Origin: Clostridium sp. CAG:169
GTDB lineage: Bacteria; Bacillota; Clostridia; Oscillospirales; Ruminococcaceae
Assembly (NCBI GenBank): GCA_000435195.1
Contig: FR880175.1
Location: forward strand, 1-12,969
Direction of reading: 5' to 3'
Length of the DNA stretch: 12,969 bases
Shown: positions 6,958 to 12,969 of the stretch, in pieces
Layout: every line of letters begins with the position of its first letter
How positions within the stretch are numbered: position 1 is the stretch's first letter
The notes under the pieces: generated by a model
The model's database searches: none
The model's input: only the letters and a program-made list of their open reading frames with translations
Told to the model about the DNA's origin: nothing
Made by a program: the position numbers and the translations under genes

Positions 6958-7945
6958 GGGCAGCGGCAAGACCACCTTGCTTCATCAGCTCTTTTCCGAG
7001 CCGCAGCCGGGAATGACCAGCTGGGCAAAACCCGGGCAGGCGGTCTATCTTCGGGAAAATCTCTCCGGGGAAACGGTGCAGGTGGGTGCTTTTGACCCTT
7101 CCTTGCCGGGCACTGCAAACCGGATGAAGCCCTTGCCGGAAGGCTTTACCAAATTGGGGATACCCGCTCTGCTGCGCTGTGCCCATTTAGACACCCTGTG
7201 GGTCACCGTCGATGAGGTTGGCTATCTGGAATCGGGAATGGAGGGGTATCAGCAGGCATTTCGCACCCTTCTGGAAAATAAGCAGGTCGCAGTGGTGGTT
7301 CGCAAGCAGCCGCTTGCTTTTTTGCAGGAGCTTTGCAGCCGAAAGGACGCATTTGTGGTCGATTTGGACGACCCATTTGGAAAAATCGGCTGTGTCATCA
7401 TGGCATCGGGCTTGGGAAGACGATTTGGCTCAAACAAACTGTTGGCGGATTTTGGCGGCGAGCCGATGATTTGTCGGATTCTGGATGCAACCGAGGGCAT
7501 CTTCCGCCGACGTGTGGTGGTGACCCGCTACGAGGAGATAGCCCGACTGTGCCGCAAACGAAATATTTCGGTGGTCCTTCACTCGCTTCCCAACCGCAAC
7601 GACACAGTGCGGTTGGGTTTGCAGGGGATGGAGGAAATGGACCGCTGTCTGTTTGCACCGGCAGATCAACCGCTGCTGCGCAGGGAGACGGTAGCGGCGT
7701 TGGCACTGGTGTCCAAAGCTTCGCCGGATTGTTGGCGTCTGAGCTGTGAAGGTGTCCCCGGTTCTCCGGTGGTATTTCCAGAATGGACATTTGAACAACT
7801 AAAAAATCTCCCGGAAGGAAAGGGCGGCGGAATTTTACTAAAAAAATATCCCGAACGCTTACGCACGGTAAACATTCGGGATGGATATGAATTACAGGAT
7901 GTCGACCGCCCGGAGGACCTGGTCGAATTGTTGGAGCAGCGATGA
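6857..7945 (+). CDS. THEP1-like NTPase fused to MobA/MocA-like nucleotidyltransferase
   Basis: A 362-residue two-domain protein. Residues about 27-171 form a small P-loop NTPase of THEP1 type: Walker A GARGSGKTT (32-40), Walker B-like WVTVDEVGYLES (115-126) and the end strand AVVVRK. Residues about 177-362 form a MobA/MocA-like nucleotidyltransferase with the nucleotide-binding signature IMASGLGRRFGSNK (181-194), ADQP (269-272) in place of GDxP, and DVDRPED near the end. MocA/MobA enzymes attach CMP or GMP to molybdopterin, so a role in maturing the cofactor of the nearby hydroxylase is likely; the NTPase role is unknown. The start is uncertain. ATG 6857 has AAAGGAG about 13 nt upstream but overlaps the ModE-like gene by 101 nt. 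ATG 6872 is an alternative without a clear site. No good start lies closer to the Walker A motif. Confidence 0.85.
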   Translation: MKPIEMPVSRLTAGCIWSSFQSSQKRHLILTGARGSGKTTLLHQLFSEPQPGMTSWAKPGQAVYLRENLSGETVQVGAFDPSLPGTANRMKPLPEGFTKLGIPALLRCAHLDTLWVTVDEVGYLESGMEGYQQAFRTLLENKQVAVVVRKQPLAFLQELCSRKDAFVVDLDDPFGKIGCVIMASGLGRRFGSNKLLADFGGEPMICRILDATEGIFRRRVVVTRYEEIARLCRKRNISVVLHSLPNRNDTVRLGLQGMEEMDRCLFAPADQPLLRRETVAALALVSKASPDCWRLSCEGVPGSPVVFPEWTFEQLKNLPEGKGGGILLKKYPERLRTVNIRDGYELQDVDRPEDLVELLEQR

Positions 7946-7961
7946 AAGCTGCTCCTCTTTT
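7933..7961 (+). terminator. Terminator overlapping the end of the THEP1-MobA gene
   Basis: A perfect 8-bp stem GGAGCAGC (7933-7940) / GCTGCTCC (7948-7955) with a 7-nt loop is followed by TCTTTTTT. The TGA stop codon (7943-7945) lies in the loop, so the terminator is partly coding. It ends the rightward Mo-gene operon; its T tract abuts the stop codon of the convergent purine permease. On the minus strand no T tract follows the stem, so it should work only rightward. Confidence 0.85.
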
Positions 7962-9362
7962 TTATTTTGCAGCAGTTTCTTTTGGCAGCAGGATGTTCAG
8001 CAAAATGGCAACCATAGCGGCAGGCACGATACCGGAGCCACCGAAAATCAGCTGGACAGCCTGTGGCGCATGAGCCAGAACGCCGGTGTTGGCGCCCATT
8101 CCGTAGCCAACACCCAAAGCAACCGATACGATGGACAGGCTGCGTGGGGTCAGCGGCTCTTTGGTAATCAACTGGATACCGCTGATAACGATGGAAGAAA
8201 ACATCATGACGGCAGCGCCGCCCAGAACCGACTGCGGCATGATGGAAACCACAGCACCCAGCTTCGGACACAGACCGCACAGGATGAGGAAGATTGCACC
8301 GGTGGAGATGGCAAAGCGGTTGACCACCTTGGTCATTGCAACCAGACCTACGTTCTGGCTGAAGGAGGTGTTGGGAAGAACGCCGAAGAGAGCGGCAAAG
8401 GAGGAGCCCAGACCGTCGCAGATGACGCCGCCGGACAGTTCTTTGTCGGTAGCTTCTCGACCCAGTCCACCCTCCATAACACCGGAGATGTCGCCCACTG
8501 TTTCCACAGCGGTGACGATGAACATAATCAGAACCGGCAGGATGGCACGCAGGTCAAATACCGGTTTGATTGGCATCAGTTTGGGGATTTCAAACCAAGG
8601 AGCGCTTGCCACCTTGTCCCAGTTTAAGACCCATGCCTTGGTGTATTCCACGCCTTCGGCAGTGACGCCGGTGGTGGGCAGGAAAAATCCCATCAGAAAA
8701 GCAGCCAGATAGCCGCAGATGATGCCCAGCAGGATGGCAGAGGAGCTGGTAAAGCCCTTGGTGCAGTGCTTAAAGAACAGAATCATCACCAGAACAAAGA
8801 TTGCCAGCAGCAGATTTTCCATCGAGCCGAAATCGGAAGCGGTGTTGCCTCCGCCAAAGGAATTGATACCGACGGAAATCAGGCTCAAACCGATGGACAT
8901 GACCACTGTGCCGGTGACCACCGGAGGGAAGAAGCGGCGCAGCGGCTTCAGAAAAAATCCCAGGATTCCTTCAAAGATGCCACCGATGATGGAAGCACCC
9001 ATAATAGCGCCGTAAGCAATCACACCGCCGCCCATTGTTGCGGTAACCGAGTGGAACACACCGATAAAGCCGGAGGAGGTGCCCATTACAATCGGAACCT
9101 TTCCGCCGATGGGACCGATAGAGAACAGCTGAATCAAGGTGACAATGCCGGCAACCAGCATGGCGTTCTGCAAAAGATGCAGTTGCAGGTCGGCAAATTC
9201 GCCGCCGGCAATGCCGCAGGCGCCGGTGATAATCAACAGGGGAGTCAAGTTCCCGACAAACATGGCAAGTACATGCTGCAAGCCAAGGGGAATTGCCTGT
9301 TTCAAAGGCATTTTACCGTCGAGCTGAAAAGCAGCTTCGGACAGTTGGTACGTTTTCTTCAT
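7962..9362 (-). CDS. NCS2-family purine permease (xanthine/urate:cation symporter)
   Basis: A 466-residue membrane transporter of the nucleobase-cation-symporter-2 family (XanQ/PbuX/UacT group) with the usual length. It has about 12-14 hydrophobic segments. Diagnostic motifs are the TM1 QH pair in PLGLQHVLAMF, the TM8 acidic motif FIVTAVETVGDISG, and the family signature QNVGLVAMTK, which fits [QEP]-N-x-G-x4-T-[RKG]. Q-N-V-G is typical of xanthine/urate carriers rather than uracil carriers. ATG 9362 (MKKTYQLSEAAF) is chosen because AGAGGT lies just upstream; the in-frame extension to 9416 has no such site. The gene is convergent with the Mo-cofactor operon and has its own promoter. It probably imports xanthine or urate for the molybdenum hydroxylase encoded at the left end of the window. 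Substrate choice is an inference from motifs and context. Confidence 0.93.
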   Translation of the reverse strand: MKKTYQLSEAAFQLDGKMPLKQAIPLGLQHVLAMFVGNLTPLLIITGACGIAGGEFADLQLHLLQNAMLVAGIVTLIQLFSIGPIGGKVPIVMGTSSGFIGVFHSVTATMGGGVIAYGAIMGASIIGGIFEGILGFFLKPLRRFFPPVVTGTVVMSIGLSLISVGINSFGGGNTASDFGSMENLLLAIFVLVMILFFKHCTKGFTSSSAILLGIICGYLAAFLMGFFLPTTGVTAEGVEYTKAWVLNWDKVASAPWFEIPKLMPIKPVFDLRAILPVLIMFIVTAVETVGDISGVMEGGLGREATDKELSGGVICDGLGSSFAALFGVLPNTSFSQNVGLVAMTKVVNRFAISTGAIFLILCGLCPKLGAVVSIMPQSVLGGAAVMMFSSIVISGIQLITKEPLTPRSLSIVSVALGVGYGMGANTGVLAHAPQAVQLIFGGSGIVPAAMVAILLNILLPKETAAK

Positions 9363-9396
9363 AGGAAGACCTCTCTTCCCTTTTTTTCCGCAGATA

Positions 9397-9425
9397 AGTA
9401 TATCATTCTGCCGCAAAGAAGTAAA
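9397..9425 (-). promoter_or_regulatory. Promoter of the purine permease
   Basis: On the minus strand TTTACT (9425-9420) and TATACT (9402-9397) are separated by 17 bp. The predicted transcript start near 9390 leaves a leader of under 30 nt, too short for a purine riboswitch. A 5-bp dyad GCAGA...TCTGC (9390-9394 and 9407-9411) flanks the -10 box and might be an operator. A second TTGACA at 9432-9427 is spaced 24 bp from the -10 and is less suitable. Confidence 0.55.
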
Positions 9426-9429
9426 TTGT

Positions 9430-9720
9430 CAAATATGCAAGAAAATGTTTTTTTATCAAGGGAAAAAAGAAGAAAAAATTGCGAATTTTTTTCGAACGAA
9501 AGAAAAAACGCCTGATTTTTAAAGAATTTGTCGCAGTCGATTCTGTAAAAAAGGATGCAGGAAAGATTAAGGAAAAAGGTATATCAATTCAGATGCGGAT
9601 TCAAAAAAATAAAGGAAAGAAGATTTTTCTACACAGCCCTTGTGAAAAAGAAGAGCCATTCGGCGGGTGATGTCCCGGGAAAAGAGAGCGATTCAACAGA
9701 AAAATTTGATTTTACAAAAT
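9430..9720. other. A-rich intergenic region without a recognised gene
   Basis: Between the divergent permease and MerR promoters lies a stretch very rich in A and purines on the plus strand, with several A6-A7 runs. An open frame at 9479-9670 encodes a Lys-rich, low-complexity peptide with no ribosome binding site and no family features, so I do not call it a gene. I see no riboswitch, tRNA or strong hairpin here. It may simply be an AT-rich spacer bearing curved DNA. Confidence 0.5.
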
Positions 9721-9755
9721 ATACTTGACATTAACGTTGCGTCATAGTATATACT
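9721..9755 (+). promoter_or_regulatory. MerR-type promoter with 19-bp spacer and dyad operator
   Basis: TTGACA (9725-9730) and TATACT (9750-9755) are both near-consensus but 19 bp apart, the over-long spacing that MerR-family activators correct by DNA distortion. An interrupted palindrome lies across it: ATACT (9721-9725), AACGTT (9733-9738) and AGTAT (9746-9750) are symmetric about 9735.5. The next gene encodes a MerR regulator, so autoactivation is very likely. The 5' leader to the ATG is about 78 nt. Confidence 0.85.
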
Positions 9756-9789
9756 TTCAGCAAGGTCAGGGAAAAACGCTGGATATTTT

Positions 9790-9810
9790 CTCATCCTTGG
9801 TAAGGATGAG
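9790..9810 (+). repeat. Hairpin in the 5' leader of the MerR gene
   Basis: CTCATCCTT (9790-9798) and AAGGATGAG (9802-9810) form a perfect 9-bp stem with a 3-nt loop. It lies between the predicted transcript start and the ribosome binding site AGGAGGGAGG, 29 bp before the ATG. No T tract follows, so it is not a standard terminator. It might stabilise the mRNA or form a second DNA dyad; no function can be assigned. Confidence 0.6.
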
Positions 9811-9839
9811 GTCAGAATACACCCGATAGGAGGGAGGAA

Positions 9840-10589
9840 ATGTCGAAGCAAAACGGAATCTCCATCAAGCAGGCGGCACAGTGGAGCGGAGTCACCGTTC
9901 GTACACTCCACTATTACGACCAAATCGGCTTGCTTAAACCGCAGGTGGTCGGAGAAAATGGGTATCGTTATTACTCACAGGAAAATTTGCAAACCTTGCA
10001 GCAGATTTTGTTTTTCCGGGAGTTGCAGTTTCCGTTAAAAGAAATTATCAAAATCATCCATCAGCCGGATTTTGACAGAAAAAAGGCGATGCAGGAGCAT
10101 AGAAAGCTGCTGATTTTACAAAAGGAACGGTTAGAGCGTTTGATTCAGTTGACAGAAGAAGCTTGGAAAGGGGAAATGGAAATGAATTTTCAGCCATTTG
10201 ATGAAAGAAAACTGGAAGAATATAAAAAGGAAGCAAAGGAGCGCTGGGGAAAAACCAAAGCCTGGCAGCAAAGTCAGGAGAAGGAACAGAAGCGTGGAGA
10301 GGAGGAAGGGAAAGAGATGCAGCAGCGGATGGAAGAAATCTTTGAGCGGGCAGCACAGCTGAGAAAAACAGACCCGGCTGCTCTGCAGGCACAGCAGCTG
10401 GTGGAGGCGTGGAAAGCACATATCACCCAATATCATTACGAGTGTACCAACGAGATTTTAGCGGGTTTAGCGCAGATGTATCGGTATGATGAGCGTTTTA
10501 TGGCAAACCTTGACCGCTATGGCAAGGGAACAGCCTGCTTTTTGGCAGAGGCAATCGATTGTTATTGGAAGGAAAAATCCGGTTGTTGA
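9840..10589 (+). CDS. MerR family regulator with TipAS-type ligand-binding domain
   Basis: A 249-residue TipAL-like regulator. Residues 1-75 form the MerR winged helix-turn-helix (SIKQAAQWSGVTVRTLHYYDQIGLLKP, then NGYRYYSQENLQTLQQI). Residues about 78-120 form the dimerising coiled coil. A long Glu/Lys-rich linker (about 125-170) precedes a C-terminal helical domain whose end (LAQMYRYDERFMANLDRYGKGTACFLAEAIDCY) matches the TipAS fold. In TipA of Streptomyces that domain binds thiopeptides; relatives respond to other drugs or signals, so the ligand here is unknown. ATG 9840 follows AGGAGGGAGGAA. The 19-bp-spaced promoter at 9725-9755 fits autoactivation. The gene appears to be transcribed alone. 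No efflux gene follows it, so a drug-trapping or metabolic-sensor role is as likely as control of export. Confidence 0.92.
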   Translation: MSKQNGISIKQAAQWSGVTVRTLHYYDQIGLLKPQVVGENGYRYYSQENLQTLQQILFFRELQFPLKEIIKIIHQPDFDRKKAMQEHRKLLILQKERLERLIQLTEEAWKGEMEMNFQPFDERKLEEYKKEAKERWGKTKAWQQSQEKEQKRGEEEGKEMQQRMEEIFERAAQLRKTDPAALQAQQLVEAWKAHITQYHYECTNEILAGLAQMYRYDERFMANLDRYGKGTACFLAEAIDCYWKEKSGC

Positions 10590-10684
10590 CTGTGTAGAAT
10601 GTAGTAAAATAACAGCATAAATGCAGGAATTTTTGACAGCTGGTCCAAGGTTGTCTATATGATAATTTTTTAACAAAAAAGTTC

Positions 10685-10713
10685 TTGATAATTTTTCATA
10701 ATCCTTTTATAAT
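10685..10713 (+). promoter_or_regulatory. Promoter of the NifU-like/GGGtGRT operon
   Basis: TTGATA (10685-10690) and consensus TATAAT (10708-10713) have the ideal 17-bp spacing and lie in an AT-rich context. The predicted leader is about 45 nt before ATG 10767. No operator-like dyad was noticed, which suggests strong, possibly constitutive sigma-70-type expression. Confidence 0.82.
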
Positions 10714-10766
10714 AGAAGCGTAAAGTCCAAAAGTTTTTAGAGCAACATTGGAAAGGGGTTATCGAT

Positions 10767-11459
10767 ATGAACTATTCTTACGAGGTAGAGAGGATGTGCC
10801 CGATCGCAAAGGGTCCTCATCATGGTCCGGCTCCAATCCCGGAAGAAGGCAGATGGGTCAAGGCATATCAGATCTCTGATATTTCCGGTCTTTCTCACGG
10901 CATTGGTTGGTGTGCTCCACAGCAGGGCTGCTGCAAACTGACCTTGAATGTAAAGGACGGCATCATCCAGGAGGCACTGGTGGAAACACTGGGCTGCTCG
11001 GGTATGACCCACTCCGCAGCGATGGCTGGCGAAATCCTGCCGGGCAAGACCCTGCTGGAAGCACTGAACACCGACCTGGTCTGCGATGCAATCAACGTAG
11101 CAATGCGTGAAATCTTCAAGCAGCTGGCATACGGAAGAACACAGACTGCTTTCTCGGAGGATGGTCTGCCAATCGGCGCCAGCCTGGAGGACCTTGGCAA
11201 AGGTCTGCGCTCCCAGGTGGGAACCATCTTCTCCACCGGTGCCAAAGGTGTTCGCTATCTGGAGCTGGCAGAAGGATACATCCTTTCGGTTGCTCTGGAT
11301 GAGAACAACGAAGCAATCGGATATAAATTTGTCCGCGTAGGAAAAATGCTCGAAGCAATTCGCCACGGTATGGACCCGAAAGAGGCGTATGAACAAAATA
11401 TCGGTACATACGGTCGCTATGAAAATGCTGCCAAATATATCGATCCACGCGAAGAATAA
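10767..11459 (+). CDS. NifU/IscU-like iron-sulfur scaffold protein, GGGtGRT-associated
   Basis: A 230-residue protein whose middle part (about 54-125) resembles the IscU/NifU N-terminal scaffold fold. GCCKLTLNVKDGIIQEA (54-70) and LGCSGMTHSAAMAGEILPGKTLLEAL (75-100) align by pattern with the first two cluster-binding Cys motifs of IscU (Cys55/56 and Cys77). A third Cys (106) lies in LVCDAINVA, but the canonical HCS motif is absent. N-terminal Cys11 and Cys49 and a C-terminal region with TQTAFSEDGLP and a conserved tail are extra to IscU. This longer form is the one usually found beside GGGtGRT genes. ATG 10767 follows AAAGGGG. It may assemble or hold an Fe-S cluster for the partner protein, but no function has been established that I know of. 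No cysteine desulfurase gene is adjacent. Confidence 0.85.
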   Translation: MNYSYEVERMCPIAKGPHHGPAPIPEEGRWVKAYQISDISGLSHGIGWCAPQQGCCKLTLNVKDGIIQEALVETLGCSGMTHSAAMAGEILPGKTLLEALNTDLVCDAINVAMREIFKQLAYGRTQTAFSEDGLPIGASLEDLGKGLRSQVGTIFSTGAKGVRYLELAEGYILSVALDENNEAIGYKFVRVGKMLEAIRHGMDPKEAYEQNIGTYGRYENAAKYIDPREE

Positions 11460-11479
11460 GGAACAGGAGGGAAACTATC

Positions 11480-12478
11480 ATGGCGAAATTTGAAGGACAG
11501 GAAAGAAGAATGCCTAAAATTGAGGCAGCTCTGAAGGAATATGGAATGACCTCTCTGGAAGAAGCCAGAGACCTGTGTCTCTCCAAAGGGATCGACGTGG
11601 AGTCCATCGTCAAAGGCGTACAGCCAATCGCTTTTGAAAACGCAGTATGGGCATACACCCTGGGCGCTGCTATCGCTCTGAAAAAGGGCATCACCAAGGC
11701 AGCAGAGGCAGCAGAGGCCATCGGTATCGGACTCCAGGCATTCTGCGTGCCGGGCTCGGTTGCAGAAAACCGCAAGGTAGGTCTGGGACATGGTAACCTG
11801 GGCGCAATGCTGCTGCGGGAAGAGACCAACTGCTTCTGTTTCCTGGCAGGTCACGAATCCTTTGCAGCTGCTGAAGGTGCAATCGGTATCGCAAGAACCG
11901 CCAATAAAGCAAGAAAATCCCCGCTGCGCGTCATCCTCAATGGTTTGGGCAAGGATGCAGCTTACATCATTTCCAGAATCAACGGCTTTACCTATGTGGA
12001 AACCAAATATGACTACTTCACCGGCGAGCTGACCGTAGTTCGCGAGGTTGCTTTCTCCGATGGAGATAAGGCGAAGGTTAGATGCTTCGGCTGCGATGAT
12101 GTACAGGAAGGCGTAGCGGTTATGCAGATGGAAAAGGTAGACGTTTCCATCACCGGCAACTCCACCAACCCAACCCGCTTCCAGCATCCGGTAGCAGGTA
12201 CCTATAAAAAATGGTGTGTGGAAAACGGCGTGAAGTACTTCTCGGTTGCTTCCGGCGGCGGTACCGGCAGAACCCTGCACCCAGACAACATGGCAGCAGG
12301 TCCTGCTTCCTACGGTATGACCGATACCATGGGCAGAATGCACTCGGATGCACAGTTCGCAGGTTCTTCCTCCGTTCCGGCTCACGTTGAGATGATGGGT
12401 CTGATCGGTATGGGCAACAACCCGATGGTCGGTGCTACCGTTGCCTGCGCTGTTGCAGTAGAAGAAGCAAATAAATAG
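11480..12478 (+). CDS. GGGtGRT protein (conserved, function unknown)
   Basis: A 332-residue soluble protein carrying the family-defining motif GGGTGRT at residues 259-265. Other conserved-looking features are GLGHGN (101-106), Cys118/Cys120 in NCFCF, a Cys-x2-Cys pair (202-205, RCFGC), ADxH-like HSDAQFAGSSSVPAH (288-302) and a Gly-rich end (GLIGMGNNPMVGAT). No signal peptide or membrane segment is seen, so it should be cytoplasmic. The gene starts at ATG 11480 behind AGGAGGG, 20 bp after the NifU-like stop, and shares its promoter and terminator. The family occurs in anaerobic bacteria and archaea and is typically paired with the NifU-like gene; its activity is unknown. The Cys residues and partner suggest an Fe-S-linked role, which is an inference. 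Confidence 0.93.
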   Translation: MAKFEGQERRMPKIEAALKEYGMTSLEEARDLCLSKGIDVESIVKGVQPIAFENAVWAYTLGAAIALKKGITKAAEAAEAIGIGLQAFCVPGSVAENRKVGLGHGNLGAMLLREETNCFCFLAGHESFAAAEGAIGIARTANKARKSPLRVILNGLGKDAAYIISRINGFTYVETKYDYFTGELTVVREVAFSDGDKAKVRCFGCDDVQEGVAVMQMEKVDVSITGNSTNPTRFQHPVAGTYKKWCVENGVKYFSVASGGGTGRTLHPDNMAAGPASYGMTDTMGRMHSDAQFAGSSSVPAHVEMMGLIGMGNNPMVGATVACAVAVEEANK

Positions 12479-12497
12479 TACCTTTTCACAGGTGAGC

Positions 12498-12529
12498 AAA
12501 GGGTGGACCGCAGGGTCCGCCCTTTTTCT
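12498..12529 (+). terminator. Terminator of the GGGtGRT operon
   Basis: A 12-bp stem (12498-12509 with 12514-12525), including one G-U pair, closes a 4-nt loop GCAG and is followed by TTCTT. It begins 20 bp after the GGGtGRT stop codon. The core is GC-rich (GGGTGGACC / GGTCCGCCC), so it should be efficient. Confidence 0.92.
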
Positions 12530-12641
12530 TATCGGATTTTTCACATCTTCCACTGGAAAATGTGGAAAACAAGGCATAATGCTGATTTTACCGGATGCTC
12601 TTTGTGCGTTCTTTCGGATTCTCGGAAAAGACAAAATGTTG

Positions 12642-12647
12642 TATAAT
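12642..12647 (+). promoter_or_regulatory. Candidate -10 box for the right-edge gene
   Basis: A consensus TATAAT at 12642-12647 lies about 100 nt before the last gene's ATG in the gap after the GGGtGRT terminator. No good -35 hexamer is found at 16-18 bp, so the assignment is weak. The rest of the gap 12531-12745 shows no gene or strong hairpin. Confidence 0.4.
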
Positions 12648-12745
12648 AGAAAGAAGTCCCCCGTCAGATGCGGCACTCGACCGAGATTTGCCGCAGAGAA
12701 GGGGAATTTGAGAATAGCAAGGAATAAAAAATGGAGGAATCACCC

Positions 12746-12969
12746 ATGATAGAAGACCCAAGAAAGCAACAGATGAAGGCACTCAAAGGAGAGATGGTGC
12801 GCAACATCATCATTTCTTTGTTGATTGCCGTCGTCATCTTCGTCGGCTTGAGCGGACTGCCGCTGTCGGGCGCTCCCAAGGCAAAGCAGATTGCTTCTGC
12901 GCAGGCGACCTTTGACGGAAAGACGGTGGAGGTTTCGCAGCAGGATATGCAGATTGCTGCCGATTTGGC
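12746..12969 (+). CDS. Single-pass membrane protein, N-terminal part (incomplete at window edge)
   Basis: An open frame of 74 codons runs off the right end. It starts MIEDPRKQQMKALKGEMVRN, a charged cytoplasmic lead. One hydrophobic segment (IIISLLIAVVIFVGLSGLPL) follows, and then a polar region beginning SGAPKAKQIASAQ that should lie outside the membrane. ATG 12746 is preferred over the in-frame ATG 12731 because GGAGG at 12733-12737, which overlaps the earlier ATG, lies 8 nt before it. No family can be recognised from this fragment. The topology could suit an anti-sigma factor, a cell-envelope protein or a signal-anchored protein, but nothing here selects among these. Confidence 0.7.
   Translation, partial: MIEDPRKQQMKALKGEMVRNIIISLLIAVVIFVGLSGLPLSGAPKAKQIASAQATFDGKTVEVSQQDMQIAADL

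Noticed and set aside
9363..9500. Purine or xanthine riboswitch in front of the permease gene
   Set aside because: The predicted leader is under 30 nt, and no purine-aptamer helices or conserved junction bases were found on the minus strand.
9479..9670. Possible small Lys-rich protein in the permease-MerR gap
   Set aside because: It is low-complexity translation of an A-rich spacer, with no ribosome binding site or conserved motif.
12540..12580. TGTGGAAAA/TTCCAC elements resembling DnaA boxes after the GGGtGRT terminator
   Set aside because: There is only one near-match with a mismatch, no cluster of boxes and no replication genes nearby.
11417..12676. Long minus-strand open frame (419 codons) opposite the GGGtGRT gene
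   Set aside because: It is the antisense shadow of a well-supported gene and runs through that gene's terminator; its composition is unlike a real protein.

Overview
The window looks like a chromosomal segment of an anaerobic gut-type Firmicute, probably class Clostridia and near the Oscillospirales. The basis is strong GGAGG-type ribosome binding sites, GTG and ATG starts with ATGA/GTGA overlaps, moderate-to-high GC with Clostridia-like codon choice, a NifU-like/GGGtGRT gene pair, and a purine/molybdo-hydroxylase locus. The genus is an inference and no rRNA gene is present to test it.

Region 1 (1-2923, minus strand) is the distal part of a xanthine-dehydrogenase-type operon. It holds a [2Fe-2S] subunit and a molybdopterin-binding subunit, followed by a hairpin terminator. 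The molybdenum subunit is split by one extra base in a run of eight A (T on the plus strand, 2210-2217). Upstream of the [2Fe-2S] gene only about 19 C-terminal codons remain of a third gene, probably the FAD subunit.

Region 2 (about 2924-5120, plus strand) is a more AT-rich cassette: a YtrA-type GntR repressor with a clear palindromic operator, an ABC ATPase and an ABC-2 permease, followed by a structured tail reminiscent of mobile elements. It separates two broken genes, the FAD-subunit remnant on its left and a FecCD permease lacking its N-terminal part on its right. It therefore looks like an insertion with deletion, or an assembly join.

Region 3 (about 5122-7945, plus strand) is a tightly packed set: truncated FecCD permease, ABC ATPase, ModE-like regulator and a THEP1-like NTPase fused to a MobA/MocA-like nucleotidyltransferase. 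Together these suggest molybdate (or tungstate) uptake and maturation of the molybdenum cofactor for the hydroxylase of region 1. Convergent to it is an NCS2 purine permease (7962-9362, minus), the likely xanthine/urate importer. Regions 1 and 3 thus read as one purine-hydroxylase locus that has been interrupted.

Region 4 (9363-12969, plus strand) has a MerR/TipAL-type regulator with a 19-bp-spaced promoter and dyad, then a two-gene operon encoding a NifU/IscU-like scaffold and a GGGtGRT protein (a conserved family of unknown function) ending in a strong terminator. The N-terminus of a single-pass membrane protein runs off the right edge. No tRNA, rRNA, CRISPR array or complete insertion sequence was seen.
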